NCBI RefSeq assembly: GCF_008386585.1
Contig: NZ_VUOB01000021.1
Coordinates: forward strand, 124,001 to 188,000
Direction of reading: 5' to 3'
DNA length: 64,000 nucleotides
Source of the DNA: Solihabitans fulvus
GTDB taxonomy: Bacteria; Actinomycetota; Actinomycetes; Mycobacteriales; Pseudonocardiaceae
In this document: positions 1 through 9,168 of the stretch, piece after piece
Layout: each line of letters begins with the position of its first letter
Numbering within the stretch: the stretch's first letter is position 1
Translations under genes and position numbers: made by a program
The notes under the pieces: generated by a model
What the model saw: only the letters and a program-made list of their open reading frames with translations
What the model was told of the DNA's origin: nothing
The model's database searches: none

Positions 1-1079
1 GCGTGCCGACCGGGCTGCTGCACGAGACCTCGGCCGTGCTGCACGGCTATGCCGCGGTCCCGCCGCCGACCACCGAGGACATCGCCCGGCTGGCCGCCGA
101 CCTGTTCGCCGACCAGGCCGCACGCGGCATCACCGGCATCCACGTGCCCGACCACTGGCCCGGCACCGAGGCCGTCCTCGACGCGCTCGAGCAGCAGGAC
201 CGGCTGCCGCTGCGGGTCCTGTTGGCGCCGTGGACGTTCCCGGACCGGGTGGACGACACGCTCGACGCGGTCCGGTCCCTGCGCACGCGGGACCGCGCCC
301 GCTGGCGAACCGGCGCGGTCAAGTTCTTCCTCGACGGCACCATCGACGGCGGCTCGGCCTGGCTGGGACACCCGGACTGCGCTGGCGACGGCACCCGTCC
401 GATGTGGACGGACGTGCACCGGTACCGGGACGCCGTCCGCAAGGTCGTCGACCTCGGGCTGCCCTGTTTCACCCACGCCATCGGCGACCGCGCGGTCACC
501 AACGCCCTGGACACCTACCAGGCCGTCGGCCGCCCGGCGCGCGGCCGGCACCGCATTGAACACGCGGAACTGTTGGCGGACAACGACATCAGCCGGTTCG
601 CCGAGCTCGACGTCGTCGCCTCCATGCAACCGACGCACCAGGACTGGACGCTGCCCGACCACACCGACAACTGGTCGACGCGGCTCGGTGCCGACCGCTG
701 CGGCCACGGCTGGCGCTGCGCCGACATCGTGCGCGCGGGCGGCCGGGTCGCCCTCGGCTCGGACTGGCCCGTCGCCGCGTACGACCCGCGCGTGGTGATG
801 GCCGGCGCCCGCCTCCGCCGGCCCGTCGCCGAGCACGACCGCGCGCCGGTCGGCGCGGACCAGGCGCTCACCGCGCACCAGGCGCTCGCCGGCTACACGG
901 CGTGGGCCGCGCGCGGAGCCGGCGAGGAGTCGATCGCGGGCCGGGTCCGCGAGGGTTTCCAGGCCGACCTCACCGTGTTCCTGGGCGATCCCCTCGCCGT
1001 GCCGGCCGAGGAACTCCCCGACCTGCCGGTCGAGTTCACCGTCGTCGCGGGCCGGATCGCCCATCGGGCGAACCCGTGA
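1..1079 (+). CDS. YtcJ-like metal-dependent amidohydrolase (partial, 5' end outside window)
   Basis: This is the C-terminal part, about 358 residues, of an amidohydrolase of the YtcJ type. The family is usually about 530-560 residues, so roughly the first third lies to the left. Visible motifs, numbered from the GTG at position 3, are [18 protein letters not shown] with the likely carboxylated Lys107, FTHAIGDRA with His158, [10 protein letters not shown] with His187, and ALGSDWP with Asp254. These are the metal-binding positions of the TIM-barrel amidohydrolases. The family hydrolyses C-N bonds of amides or cyclic amides; the substrate cannot be told from sequence. The GTG at the window edge is an artefact of the cut, not a supported start. 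The gene ends 100 bp before a P450 on the same strand. Confidence 0.85.
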   Translation, partial: VPTGLLHETSAVLHGYAAVPPPTTEDIARLAADLFADQAARGITGIHVPDHWPGTEAVLDALEQQDRLPLRVLLAPWTFPDRVDDTLDAVRSLRTRDRARWRTGAVKFFLDGTIDGGSAWLGHPDCAGDGTRPMWTDVHRYRDAVRKVVDLGLPCFTHAIGDRAVTNALDTYQAVGRPARGRHRIEHAELLADNDISRFAELDVVASMQPTHQDWTLPDHTDNWSTRLGADRCGHGWRCADIVRAGGRVALGSDWPVAAYDPRVVMAGARLRRPVAEHDRAPVGADQALTAHQALAGYTAWAARGAGEESIAGRVREGFQADLTVFLGDPLAVPAEELPDLPVEFTVVAGRIAHRANP

Positions 1080-1097
1080 GCGAGCCCCCGCCCACCA

Positions 1098-1116
1098 CTG
1101 TGCCACACCGGCACAG
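1098..1116. promoter_or_regulatory. Inverted repeat CTGTGCC-N5-GGCACAG upstream of P450
   Basis: A perfect 7-bp inverted repeat with a 5-bp spacer lies between the amidohydrolase stop and the P450 promoter. Related half sites, GGTGCCA and GTGGCA, recur at about 1119-1125, 1139-1144 and 1163-1170. It is a candidate operator, and no cognate regulator is identified. Confidence 0.4.
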
Positions 1117-1144
1117 CATGGTGCCAGTGAGAGCCACTGTGGCA

Positions 1145-1173
1145 TTGACATGGCAGCGAGGTGGTGCCATTTT
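1145..1173 (+). promoter_or_regulatory. Sigma70-type promoter of the P450, probably leaderless
   Basis: TTGACA at 1145-1150 is followed after exactly 17 bp by CATTTT at 1168-1173. Only 6 nt separate this -10 from the ATG at 1180, so transcription would start at or next to the start codon. The TGGAG at 1173-1177 lies too close to the ATG to be an ideal ribosome binding site. Confidence 0.55.
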
Positions 1174-1179
1174 GGAGTC

Positions 1180-2385
1180 ATGACGCCAACCACGCCGACC
1201 TCCGACCCGGTTTCCCTGCCCACCACGCGGCCCGAGGGCTGCCCCTTCGACCCGCCCGAGGAACTGGCCAGGCTGCGCGAGCGGGAGCCGCTGACCCGGC
1301 TCGCCTTCCCCGACGGGCACGTGGGCTGGCTGGCCACCAGCCACGCCGCGGTCCGCGAGATCCTGGGCGACTCCCGCTTCAGCTCCCGCTACGAGCTAAT
1401 GCACCTCCCGATGCCGGGGGCGGTCGTCGACGAGATGCCGCCAGCGCCCGTCGGCGACATGACCGGGATCGACGCCCCGGAACACACCCGCTTCCGGCGT
1501 CTGCTCGCGGGCAGGTTCACCGTCCGCAGGATGCGCCAGCTCACCGAGCGCATCGAGGAGATCACCGCCCAACAGCTGGACGCGATGGCCGAGCAGGGCT
1601 CGTCGGTCGACCTGGTGCAGGCATTCGCGCAGCCGATCCCCGCGCTGACGATCTGCGAGCTGCTCGGCGTGCCCTACGCGGAGCGCGAGTTCTTCCAGCA
1701 GCAGGTGGCCACGCTGTTCCGCAGGGACATCGTCGCCGAGGACCTGTACGCGGCCATGAACGAGCTCGGGAACTACATGGGCGGGCTAGTGACGGCCAAG
1801 CGCGCCGCCCCGACCGACGACCTGCTCAGCGACCTGACCACCAGCGACCTCACCGACGAGGAACTCACCGGCCTCGGCGCGTTCCTGCTCGCCGCGGGCC
1901 TCGACACCACCGCCAACATGCTCGCGCTCGGCGTGTTCGCGCTGCTGCGCAACCCCGACCAGCTCGCCGCCCTGCGCGCCGACCCCGCCACCATCGACCA
2001 GGCCGTCGAGGAACTGCTGCGCTACCTGAGCATCGCCGACCCCGGCATGCGGGCGGCGCTGGAGGACGTCGAGGTGGCCGGCAGGCTGATCAAGGCTGGC
2101 GAGACGGTCGTCGTCTCGATCTCCGCGGCCAACCGCGACCCGCACCGGTTCCCCGACCCCGACACGCTCGACCTCGGCCGGCACGCGGCCGGGCACCTGG
2201 CCCTCGGCCACGGCATCCACCAGTGCCTCGGCCAGCAGTTGGCCCGCGTCGAGATGCGCGTCGCGTTTCCCGCGCTGCTGTCCCGGTTCCCGACCCTGCG
2301 CCTCGCCGTCGCGCCCGAGGGGATCCCGTTGCGCACCAACATGAGCATCTACGGCGTGCACGCGCTCCCCGTCGCCTGGGACTAG
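1180..2385 (+). CDS. Cytochrome P450 (actinomycete class I, CYP105/107-like)
   Basis: This 401-residue cytosolic haem monooxygenase has normal bacterial P450 length. The I-helix AGLDTT (about 239-244) holds the oxygen-activating Thr. The K-helix ELLR (about 278-281) gives the ExxR pair. The haem loop GHGIHQCLG places the Cys ligand near residue 349. The start was set at 1180 because it follows the promoter and gives the usual N-terminus; an upstream ATG at 1150 lies inside that promoter. No ferredoxin or ferredoxin reductase is adjacent, so electron partners must be encoded elsewhere. It is clearly a paralogue of the P450 at 44554-45780. The substrate is unknown. Confidence 0.93.
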   Translation: MTPTTPTSDPVSLPTTRPEGCPFDPPEELARLREREPLTRLAFPDGHVGWLATSHAAVREILGDSRFSSRYELMHLPMPGAVVDEMPPAPVGDMTGIDAPEHTRFRRLLAGRFTVRRMRQLTERIEEITAQQLDAMAEQGSSVDLVQAFAQPIPALTICELLGVPYAEREFFQQQVATLFRRDIVAEDLYAAMNELGNYMGGLVTAKRAAPTDDLLSDLTTSDLTDEELTGLGAFLLAAGLDTTANMLALGVFALLRNPDQLAALRADPATIDQAVEELLRYLSIADPGMRAALEDVEVAGRLIKAGETVVVSISAANRDPHRFPDPDTLDLGRHAAGHLALGHGIHQCLGQQLARVEMRVAFPALLSRFPTLRLAVAPEGIPLRTNMSIYGVHALPVAWD

Positions 2386-2444
2386 GTGCGAGTCGCCGTG
2401 GCGCGGCTGTGCCCGCGTGCGGCTAGTTCGCGTGGCGGGGCCGG

Positions 2445-3428
2445 TCAACGCCGTTGGTCGCGCCCCGCCCGCCACCGTTCCATTGCGGCGGCCCGGAATT
2501 CTCCGGGGCTCACGCCGAACTCCCTGGTGAACGCCCGGGTGAAGTGGGCCTGGTTCACGAAGCCGACCTCACGCCCGATGCGTCCGATCGTGTCGCCCGC
2601 GCGCCGAGGGTCGCCAAGCAGCGTCCTGACCCGGTCCAGCCTGGCGCGCCTGAGGTAGGCGGCAATGCCGTCGCCGCCCATGATCTGGTAGAGCCTGGTC
2701 CTGGAAACGTGGTGCGCGCCGGCGATCTCGTCGACCGTGAGCCCCGGGTCGGACAACCGGTTGTCGATGTACGCGGCGATCTGCCTGCGGCGCGCGTCCC
2801 GCGTCATGGCGTGGTCCGGGTTCAGGCCGAGCAGGGACCGCAGCAGGAGATCGGCGAGGCCGCTGAGGTAGTGCATGGTGCCGATCACCTCGACCTCGCC
2901 CGACCCGGCGAGCGCCGTCGCCGACGTCGACAGCAGCCTCCGCAGCGGCGCGGGCACCGGGACCGACCGCATCAGCAGCGGCCGAAGGTCGCGCTGCGGC
3001 ACGGTGAGCCGGTCCAGCGGCACCCAGAGCGCGCTGGTCCTGCCGCGTTCCTCGCTGAAGGCCCGGTGGGTGCCCGAACCGCCCAGCACGAGTTCGCCTG
3101 GCCGGTGCGCCAGCTCGACGCGTCCGTGGTGGATGATCCAGGACGTGCCCTCGCGCAGGTAGAGCGCGGCGGTCTCGTCGAGCTCCTCCTTGAGCACCCG
3201 GACCGGCGGGAGTTCCCCGTGCGCGATGGCGAAGTCGTCGATGCGCACGACACCGACGTCCGCGTCGTGGTCGGTCTGGTGTGGACTGGCCAGCGCCACC
3301 GATGCGGTGTCGACCTTGTCCAGCTCGTGCTGCAACTGGGTCCACGCGCTGGCACCGGGCGTCCAGCCGAGCGTGTGGCGCTGGACGATCGGCACCATCG
3401 GCCCGTCTGGTTCCGGCACGGCCATCAT
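2445..3428 (-). CDS. AraC-family transcriptional regulator
   Basis: The gene encodes 327 residues, the usual AraC size. The N-terminal part (about 40-210) resembles the AraC-type ligand-binding or oligomerisation half. The C-terminal 100 residues carry the double helix-turn-helix, with HHVSRTRLYQIM and VGFVNQAHFTRAFTREFGVSPGEFR as the recognisable second-HTH signature. It converges on the P450 gene, with 59 bp between stop codons. The start is uncertain: ATGATG follows a GGAG without spacing, so a GTG three codons in is possible. The effector is unknown. It resembles the AraC gene at 7969-8946 in overall plan. Confidence 0.88.
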   Translation of the reverse strand: MMAVPEPDGPMVPIVQRHTLGWTPGASAWTQLQHELDKVDTASVALASPHQTDHDADVGVVRIDDFAIAHGELPPVRVLKEELDETAALYLREGTSWIIHHGRVELAHRPGELVLGGSGTHRAFSEERGRTSALWVPLDRLTVPQRDLRPLLMRSVPVPAPLRRLLSTSATALAGSGEVEVIGTMHYLSGLADLLLRSLLGLNPDHAMTRDARRRQIAAYIDNRLSDPGLTVDEIAGAHHVSRTRLYQIMGGDGIAAYLRRARLDRVRTLLGDPRRAGDTIGRIGREVGFVNQAHFTRAFTREFGVSPGEFRAAAMERWRAGRDQRR

Positions 3429-3539
3429 CTCCGCAGGTCAGCCTGTGTGCACGCGGCAGCACCGCCATGGTCGGCCTCGGCAGACCAAAGGGCAAACCCG
3501 AACTCCGCCGGCATCCCCCTGGCGGGCGAGGTCGTCCGG

Positions 3540-4118
3540 TCAGCCCAGCGACGCGCTCGCGGCGCGCAGCTCCTCGAGGGCCCTCAGGAGGTAGTCGGCG
3601 AACCCGTCCTCCAGGCAGCGGTCGCTGTCGGACCACTCGATGAACCCCCGTTTGAAGGCGAGGACGCCGAGCTCACTGGCGAGGGCAGCGGTCGGATCGG
3701 GCACGCCACGGGCGACCAGGGCAACCGTCATGGCGGCCGCGAGGCTGACGCTCTTGAGGGCGTCGCGCTCCCGCAGTTCGGTGCTGGCGGCGACGGCCGC
3801 CTTCAGCCGCGGGGCGATCTCCCGGCTCAGCGGGCCCATCGCGGTCGACGCACGGACGAGACCGGCCGCGACCGCCTCGAGCGGGGTGGCATCGGCGGGT
3901 GCCTCGGCGATGCCCTCGGCCAGTAGCTGGCTCAGCGTCTCCTGCCCGGCGACCAGCAGCTCGCGCTTGTCGGGGAAGTGCCGGAAGAAGGTGCTCTTGG
4001 TGACCCCGGCGCGCTCGGCGATCTGCGCGACCGTCGTGGCGTCGTAGCCCTGCTCGGTGAACAGGTCGACGGCCGCCAAGACGAGGCGTTCGCGCGCTCC
4101 TGGTTCCCACCGACCCAT
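3540..4118 (-). CDS. TetR-family repressor
   Basis: A 192-residue protein with a typical TetR N-terminal HTH at about residues 10-55 (AGVTKSTFFRHFPDK is the recognition helix and following turn), then a poorly conserved helical ligand-binding domain. It is divergent from the SDR gene at 4204, with an 85-bp intergenic region that contains two copies of a palindromic operator. By family precedent it should repress both itself and the SDR gene and release them on ligand binding. The ATG at 4118 lies 6 nt after a TATGAT -10 hexamer, so the mRNA is probably leaderless. Confidence 0.9.
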   Translation of the reverse strand: MGRWEPGARERLVLAAVDLFTEQGYDATTVAQIAERAGVTKSTFFRHFPDKRELLVAGQETLSQLLAEGIAEAPADATPLEAVAAGLVRASTAMGPLSREIAPRLKAAVAASTELRERDALKSVSLAAAMTVALVARGVPDPTAALASELGVLAFKRGFIEWSDSDRCLEDGFADYLLRALEELRAASASLG

Positions 4119-4124
4119 GGAGCC

Positions 4125-4188
4125 ATCATATGCGATGGGACTCTTGTCCCATCACTCTGGTACGGTGATGGGACAAGAGTCCCATCAC
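4125..4188. promoter_or_regulatory. Divergent TetR/SDR promoter with twin palindromic operators
   Basis: Two copies of TGGGAC-N4-GTCCCA occur at 4134-4153 and 4165-4188. Each copy is itself a palindrome (GATGGGAC-N4-GTCCCATC), and the second extends to GTGATG...CATCAC. The two copies have opposite centres (TCTT and AAGA), which makes one large dyad. A -10 hexamer for the TetR gene (TATGAT read on the minus strand) is at 4125-4130, directly beside copy one. This is a textbook arrangement for mutual repression. Confidence 0.85.
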
Positions 4189-4203
4189 TCGCGGGAGAGT
4201 TCC

Positions 4204-5085
4204 ATGCGCGTCTTCATCACCGGTGGTACCGGTCTGATCGGGTCCGCCGTCGTCGCCGAGCTGCTCGGCAACGGCCACACCGTCCTCGCCCTAGCCCGCT
4301 CCGACGCCTCGGCCCTGGCCGCCGAGGCGGCCGGCGCCGAGCCGATCCGGGGAGGTCTGGCCGATCTCGACGTCCTGCGCGCCGGCGCCACTCGGGCCGA
4401 CGGGGTGATCCACCTGGCCTTCGCCAACGACTTCAGCAGCCCCGAAGCCGTGGCGAACGCGGTCGCCGAGGAAACCGCCGCCCTCGCCGCCCTCGGCGAG
4501 GCACTCGTCGGCAGCGACCGTCCCTTCGTCGTGTGCTCTGGCACGCCCGCCGTGCCGGGCCGCGCCTCCACCGAGGCCGACTCGGTCCAGACCGAGGGGC
4601 CGGTCAGTGGTCGCGGTCGCGCGGTCGCAGGCGTCCTGGGCCTGGCCTCGCGCGGGGTCCGGAGCTCGGCCGTCCGTCTGCCGAGGACCGTACACAACGA
4701 GGGCACTGGCGGGTTCGCGGGCGTGTTGACCGGGATCGCGCGCCGGAGCGGAGTGTCCGGCTACCCGGGCGACGGAACCCAGCGCTGGCCGGCCGTGCAC
4801 GCGCTCGACGCCGCGGTCCTCTTCCGGCTCGCACTGGAGCAGGCGGAAGCCGGCACCTCCTGGCACGCCGTTGGCGACGAGGGCGACCAGGTGCGCGACA
4901 TCGCCTCGGTCATCGGCCGGCGACTTGGCCTGCCTGTTCAGTCCGTGCCGGCGGAGACCTACGGCCCCCTCGGCGTCATCTTCGCGGCCGACCAGCCCTC
5001 GTCCGCCGCGCTCACCCGGCAGGCGCTCGGCTGGGAGCCGAAGCACCCAAGCCTGCTGGAGGACCTGGAGAACATCCAGCCCTGA
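4204..5085 (+). CDS. NAD(P)-dependent epimerase/dehydratase-like SDR
   Basis: A 293-residue protein beginning MRVFITGGTGLIGSAVV, the TGxxGxxG dinucleotide-binding loop of extended or atypical SDR proteins. The body (about 60-290) looks like the NAD-dependent epimerase or NmrA-like families, with a substrate-domain tail containing LGWEPKHPSLLEDLE, typical of UDP-sugar-epimerase-like folds. I do not see a clear YxxxK catalytic pair, so catalysis is uncertain. The start at 4204 follows GGGAG and avoids reading through the operator. It is controlled by the divergent TetR gene. Such pairs often act in stress or drug detoxification, which is inference. Confidence 0.85.
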   Translation: MRVFITGGTGLIGSAVVAELLGNGHTVLALARSDASALAAEAAGAEPIRGGLADLDVLRAGATRADGVIHLAFANDFSSPEAVANAVAEETAALAALGEALVGSDRPFVVCSGTPAVPGRASTEADSVQTEGPVSGRGRAVAGVLGLASRGVRSSAVRLPRTVHNEGTGGFAGVLTGIARRSGVSGYPGDGTQRWPAVHALDAAVLFRLALEQAEAGTSWHAVGDEGDQVRDIASVIGRRLGLPVQSVPAETYGPLGVIFAADQPSSAALTRQALGWEPKHPSLLEDLENIQP

Positions 5086-5420
5086 CCAGCTGAACGCGCC
5101 GATCGCGGCATGAGCGGACGGTGCGAAAAACGACGACAACTGCCCGTCGACAAACGACGTCCTTGGCACGACCCAATGGGCGATCGGGAACATTAGTGGC
5201 CGGCGGGCAGGAACTGAGACATCCATCCTGTTGCACGACGCGACATTACCTGCCCTGCGCCAATGGAGTTGGCCCACCATCGACACTGTGACCTGCGGCG
5301 GGCCACCTTTCAGCGGTGGAATGAGTGCGTGACTTCACCGGTGACGGTGGCCCGCTCGGCCACTCTGTTGCGCTAACCGAAATTTCGTGCCCCCTGCGGC
5401 AGGTCGATAAATTCGATTTC
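5086..5420. other. Intergenic region before the amidase
   Basis: About 335 bp between the SDR stop and the amidase start. A 36-codon ORF from 5263 has no ribosome binding site and no recognisable features. The last 40 bp are AT-richer than the surroundings, consistent with a promoter, but I see no clear -35/-10 pair. Confidence 0.3.
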
Positions 5421-6917
5421 ATGGAACGGAGCTTTCAGACAGCCGAAGAACTCGTTGCGGCGATGCGCGCCGGTGCGGTGACATCGGTGGAACTGACCGA
5501 CGAGGCGATCGCCCGCATCGAGCGCGACGACGAGGTGATCAACGCGATCTGCGTGCCGGACTTCGACCGTGCGCGGGCCGCCGCACGCCATGCCGACCAG
5601 GCACGCGCACGTGGCGAGGACCGGCCGTTGCTCGGCCTTCCGGTCACGGTCAAGGAGTCGTACAACATCGCCGGGCTGCCCACGACCTGGGGCATGCCGC
5701 CACACCGGAACTACCTGCCGGCCGAGGACGCGGTACAGGTGTCGCGGCTCAAGGCCACGGGCGCGGTGGTGCTCGGCAAGACCAATGTTCCGTTGGGGCT
5801 GCAAGACATTCAGAGCTTCAACGAGATCTACGGCACCACCACCAACCCGTGGGATCGCGGTCGCACGTCGGGCGGATCCTCCGGCGGGTCGGCGGCGGCC
5901 CTGGCGTCCGGGTTCGGCGCGCTGTCCATCGGCTCCGACATCGCGGGCTCGCTGCGCACCCCCGCGCATTTCTGCGGCGTCTACGCGCACAAGCCGACGC
6001 TCGGGCTGGTGGCCAACCGCGGCATGGTCCCGCCGTCCCAGCCGGCCCTGCCGGTCGACCTCGACCTCGCCGTCGTCGGTCCGATGGCGCGCACCGCCCG
6101 CGACCTCACGCTCCTGCTCGACGTCATGGCCGGACCGGACCCGCTGACGCACGGCGTCGCGTACGACCTGACGCTGCCGCCCGCGCGCCACGAGCGGCTC
6201 AGCGACTTCCGGGTCCTGGTCCTCGACGAGCATCCGCTCATTGCGACCAGCTCCGCCGTGCGGGCTTGTGTGAACCGGGTGGCCGCCGCGCTCGTCGACG
6301 GCGGAGCCCGAGTCGAACGGCACAGTCCGCTGCTGCCCGACCTGATCGAGGCCGCGACGCTCTACATGCAGTTGCTGATTTCTGGCTCCGTTGCGCGCTT
6401 TCCCGTCGAATCGCTCGAGCAGCTGCAGACCCGCGTCGCCGGAATGAGCGCGGACGAGCAGAGTCTTGACGCCGTGCGGCTGCGCGCCATGCTGTTCGAC
6501 CACCACGACTGGATGGAGGCGAACAACCGCCGCGAACTCCACCGCCACGGCTGGCGGCAGCTGTTCGCCGAGTACGACGCCGTGGTCTGTCCGATCACGC
6601 CGACACCCGCGTTCCCGCACGACCACCACCCCAATCCGTTGGAGCGGCGCATCGACATCGACGGCGTCGAGTACCCGTACTTCGACCAGCTCGTCTGGGC
6701 CGGCCTGGCCACCATGCCCGGACTGCCCGCCACCGCCATACCCGCCGGCCAGTCCCCCGAGGGCCTGCCGGTCGGGGTGCAGCTCATCGGTCCGATGTTC
6801 GAGGACCGCACCCCGCTGCGGCTGGCCGAACTGCTCGAGCAGACGATCGGCGGCTTCCAGCGTGCCCCCTTGTTTGGCACGGAGCTGCACACCTCGGCAA
6901 AAAGGCTGCACGCCTGA
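5421..6917 (+). CDS. Amidase signature family hydrolase
   Basis: A 498-residue enzyme of the amidase signature family, which hydrolyses amides with a Ser-cisSer-Lys triad. Lys78 lies in LPVTVKESYNIAGLPTTWG, the cis-Ser is in the SGGSSGGSAAALASG loop (about 150-163), and the nucleophile is Ser177 in GSDIAGSLRTPAHFCG. Length and motif spacing are normal, so it should be active. The ATG at 5421 is chosen because the upstream extension (from 5325) has no family match; no obvious ribosome binding site precedes it. It stands alone on the plus strand, followed after 104 bp by a LuxR regulator. The substrate is unknown. Confidence 0.93.
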   Translation: MERSFQTAEELVAAMRAGAVTSVELTDEAIARIERDDEVINAICVPDFDRARAAARHADQARARGEDRPLLGLPVTVKESYNIAGLPTTWGMPPHRNYLPAEDAVQVSRLKATGAVVLGKTNVPLGLQDIQSFNEIYGTTTNPWDRGRTSGGSSGGSAAALASGFGALSIGSDIAGSLRTPAHFCGVYAHKPTLGLVANRGMVPPSQPALPVDLDLAVVGPMARTARDLTLLLDVMAGPDPLTHGVAYDLTLPPARHERLSDFRVLVLDEHPLIATSSAVRACVNRVAAALVDGGARVERHSPLLPDLIEAATLYMQLLISGSVARFPVESLEQLQTRVAGMSADEQSLDAVRLRAMLFDHHDWMEANNRRELHRHGWRQLFAEYDAVVCPITPTPAFPHDHHPNPLERRIDIDGVEYPYFDQLVWAGLATMPGLPATAIPAGQSPEGLPVGVQLIGPMFEDRTPLRLAELLEQTIGGFQRAPLFGTELHTSAKRLHA

Positions 6918-7021
6918 CCGCGTGAAACCGGTATCCGCCACCTACTGTCGGCGCCTGTCGCGCTGACGTGGAAGTCCTTTCGTGTCAGTGGTCTCCACAC
7001 CTCGCCGAGAGGACAACGCGC

Positions 7022-7798
7022 ATGACCCAGCTGGATTTCCGGGGCACCGCGCCCCGCACGAACACCTGGCACACGCGGGAGGACGGCCCGCCGGCCTGCA
7101 CGCTGATCGTCTGCCCTTCGCTGCTCGCGCGCGAGGGCATGATCAGGCTGCTCGAACGGGCCGGCGGGACCGGCGAACTCTATTCGGCGTCCACCATGGA
7201 GTCGGGCGTTCGCCTCCATCAGAAGTTGCGTCCCGCGCTCACCTGGGTGCACGAGGAGGCGGACCCCGGGTTCAGGTTCGTCCGGCTGTTGGTGGAAACC
7301 CACAGCGGCAGCCTGGTCGCCGTCCTCCTGCATCCCGGTGCGAAGGCCGGCGAGCGGGCGAGCCTGGCCATCCGGGCCGGCGTGTGCGCGGCGTTCGACG
7401 CGTCCTGCCCGGTCGAACAACTGTTGGACGGCCTCAGCCTCGCGGTGCACGGTCGGCTGGGCCCGCCGGCACTCCCGTCGCCGCCGGGCCAGCGCGGCGC
7501 CCCACCCCGGGTGCCCGGCGGCCCGGTCGGCGCCGTGCTCACGGACCGCGAGTTCCAGGTGTTGCAACTGATGGCGGAAGGCCTGCGGAACCAGCAGATC
7601 GCCGCCACCCTGTTCATCTCGGTGGAGACGGTTCGCACCCACGCCAAGGCGATGATGCGCAAGCTCGGCGCGCAGGGCCGCACCGACGCGGTCGCCAGAG
7701 GGTTCCGGTTGCGCATCCTGTCGCCCGAGAACTTCCCGGCCCCCGCGGTGCTGCCGGCGACCCGAAGGGCCCGACAGGGTCTCGCCGATCAGCGATAG
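7022..7798 (+). CDS. LuxR/NarL-type regulator with degenerate receiver-like N-terminus
   Basis: 258 residues. The last 85 hold a NarL/FixJ-type HTH: LTDREFQVLQLMAEGLRNQQIA, then FISVETVRTHAKAMMRKL. The N-terminal half (about 25-150) has a receiver-like alternation (TLIVCPSLLAREGMIRLLE, later LVAVLLHPGAKAGERASLAIRAGVCAAF) but lacks the clustered acidic residues and phosphoacceptor Asp of a true receiver. I infer a phosphorylation-independent or ligand-responsive regulator. The start at 7022 follows GAGAGGACAACGC. It has a similar layout to the LuxR protein at 52809-53582. Confidence 0.8.
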   Translation: MTQLDFRGTAPRTNTWHTREDGPPACTLIVCPSLLAREGMIRLLERAGGTGELYSASTMESGVRLHQKLRPALTWVHEEADPGFRFVRLLVETHSGSLVAVLLHPGAKAGERASLAIRAGVCAAFDASCPVEQLLDGLSLAVHGRLGPPALPSPPGQRGAPPRVPGGPVGAVLTDREFQVLQLMAEGLRNQQIAATLFISVETVRTHAKAMMRKLGAQGRTDAVARGFRLRILSPENFPAPAVLPATRRARQGLADQR

Positions 7799-7968
7799 TC
7801 CTACCGCGATAGTCCTACGCAGACCAATTTTTGCCCGCACGCCCACACCCTTTGCCGATGCGTCCCGGCGAGGCCCCTCCCCCGATGTCCCATCTGATAC
7901 TGGGCATGGGTGACCCGCCGACATCGACAAGCACCCCCACGGGGTCGCGGAGTGAACGGACGGGCGAC

Positions 7969-8946
7969 ATGACCAGGTACGAATTCGAGTTCGGCCCAAC
8001 CGATCGACGCGAACGCCTGCGCCGCGGTGCCGAACTCCGCACGGCGCTGTGCGGTCTGCTCGGCCAGGTCCACGTCGACCTCGTGTCCCGGGGCGCGCCG
8101 ACCAGGATGGCCGTCGAGGTCCGCACGGGCATCGAGACCGCGGTCGGCTCCGGCGCACACAACCTGCTGCGCGACACCTGGCAGATCGGCGGCGGCGCGC
8201 GGAAGTCGTTGTTCCTGGCCGTGTTCGACCAGGCGAGGACCACCGTGCTGAGCAGGGGCCTGCGCGTGGACATCCCGGCGGGGCACCTGTTCCTCGCCTC
8301 CTCGCGGCAGCCGTTCACGGTGATCCAGGAGGGCGCCTGCCGGTGGCACGTGGTCCGGATCGACGCGTCGGCGATCCAGCTGCCCGAGGCGATCGTCGAC
8401 CAGGTCCTCTATCGACCATACGAACTGGGCCGACACCTGCGGCTGCTGATCGAGAACGTCATACCTGCCACCGATTCTCCCGGACCAGGCGGCCGGCCGG
8501 CGGTCGACGTGGTCGGCTTCGACCACTACGTGACCGGGCTGGCCGAGCTGATCCTGCGGTCGGTCCACGACGCGGACCACGACCTGCCGGCCGACGCCGT
8601 CCGGCGCCGACAGGTCGAGCGCTACATCACGAGGAACCTCACCGACACCGAACTCTCCGTGAGCGTGATCGCCGCCGCGCACGCGGTCTCGCGACGCCGG
8701 CTGTATCAACTGTTCGGGGGCACCGGCGTCGCGGGGTTCCTCCGGCAGGCGCGGGTCGGCAGGGCCAAGGCGCTGCTCGCGGATCCGGCCTACCGGAACC
8801 ACGGCATCGGACAGATCGCCCAGCTGGTCGGCATCCGGAGTCCCGCGCACTTCTCCCGGCTCTTCCGCGAGGCGACCGGCCGGTCTCCGTTGGAGTTCCG
8901 CAGGAACAGCACGACAGGGCTCGCCCTCGGTTCGGTGCGGTCATAG
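7969..8946 (+). CDS. AraC-family transcriptional regulator
   Basis: 325 residues with an AraC-type N-terminal sensing half (GLRVDIPAGHLFLASSRQPF is characteristic of the AraC_binding_2 group) and a C-terminal double HTH, including HAVSRRRLYQLFGGTGVAGF and IRSPAHFSRLFREATG. The start at 7969 (MTRYEFEFG) is preferred over upstream in-frame ATGs because the extension is low-complexity. It has no adjacent metabolic gene on its strand. The next gene downstream encodes an exported protein 222 bp away, so its target is unclear. Confidence 0.87.
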   Translation: MTRYEFEFGPTDRRERLRRGAELRTALCGLLGQVHVDLVSRGAPTRMAVEVRTGIETAVGSGAHNLLRDTWQIGGGARKSLFLAVFDQARTTVLSRGLRVDIPAGHLFLASSRQPFTVIQEGACRWHVVRIDASAIQLPEAIVDQVLYRPYELGRHLRLLIENVIPATDSPGPGGRPAVDVVGFDHYVTGLAELILRSVHDADHDLPADAVRRRQVERYITRNLTDTELSVSVIAAAHAVSRRRLYQLFGGTGVAGFLRQARVGRAKALLADPAYRNHGIGQIAQLVGIRSPAHFSRLFREATGRSPLEFRRNSTTGLALGSVRS

Positions 8947-9168
8947 CACGGGTGCATCACCTGCGCGGGGTAGATCCCCTGCGCGCCATGGTGTTCACCG
9001 GAGCCGTCACGTAGGAATTGTGTGGCACAAACAGTTTCGGCCACTCGAGCACGGAATGCGCGTCGGGGCGCGTGGCCGACTTCCGCTCAGCTGTGCGCTG
9101 CCCGAGTCACCGTCACCCGCGTGGGCGGACGGCGCTCTCCGGTCGACCCCAGGAAAGGGATCTCCATC

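Noticed and set aside
5263..5373. 36-codon ORF upstream of the amidase as another small peptide gene
   Set aside because: No ribosome binding site, charged and His/Arg-rich composition, and no similarity to the peptide at 35713.
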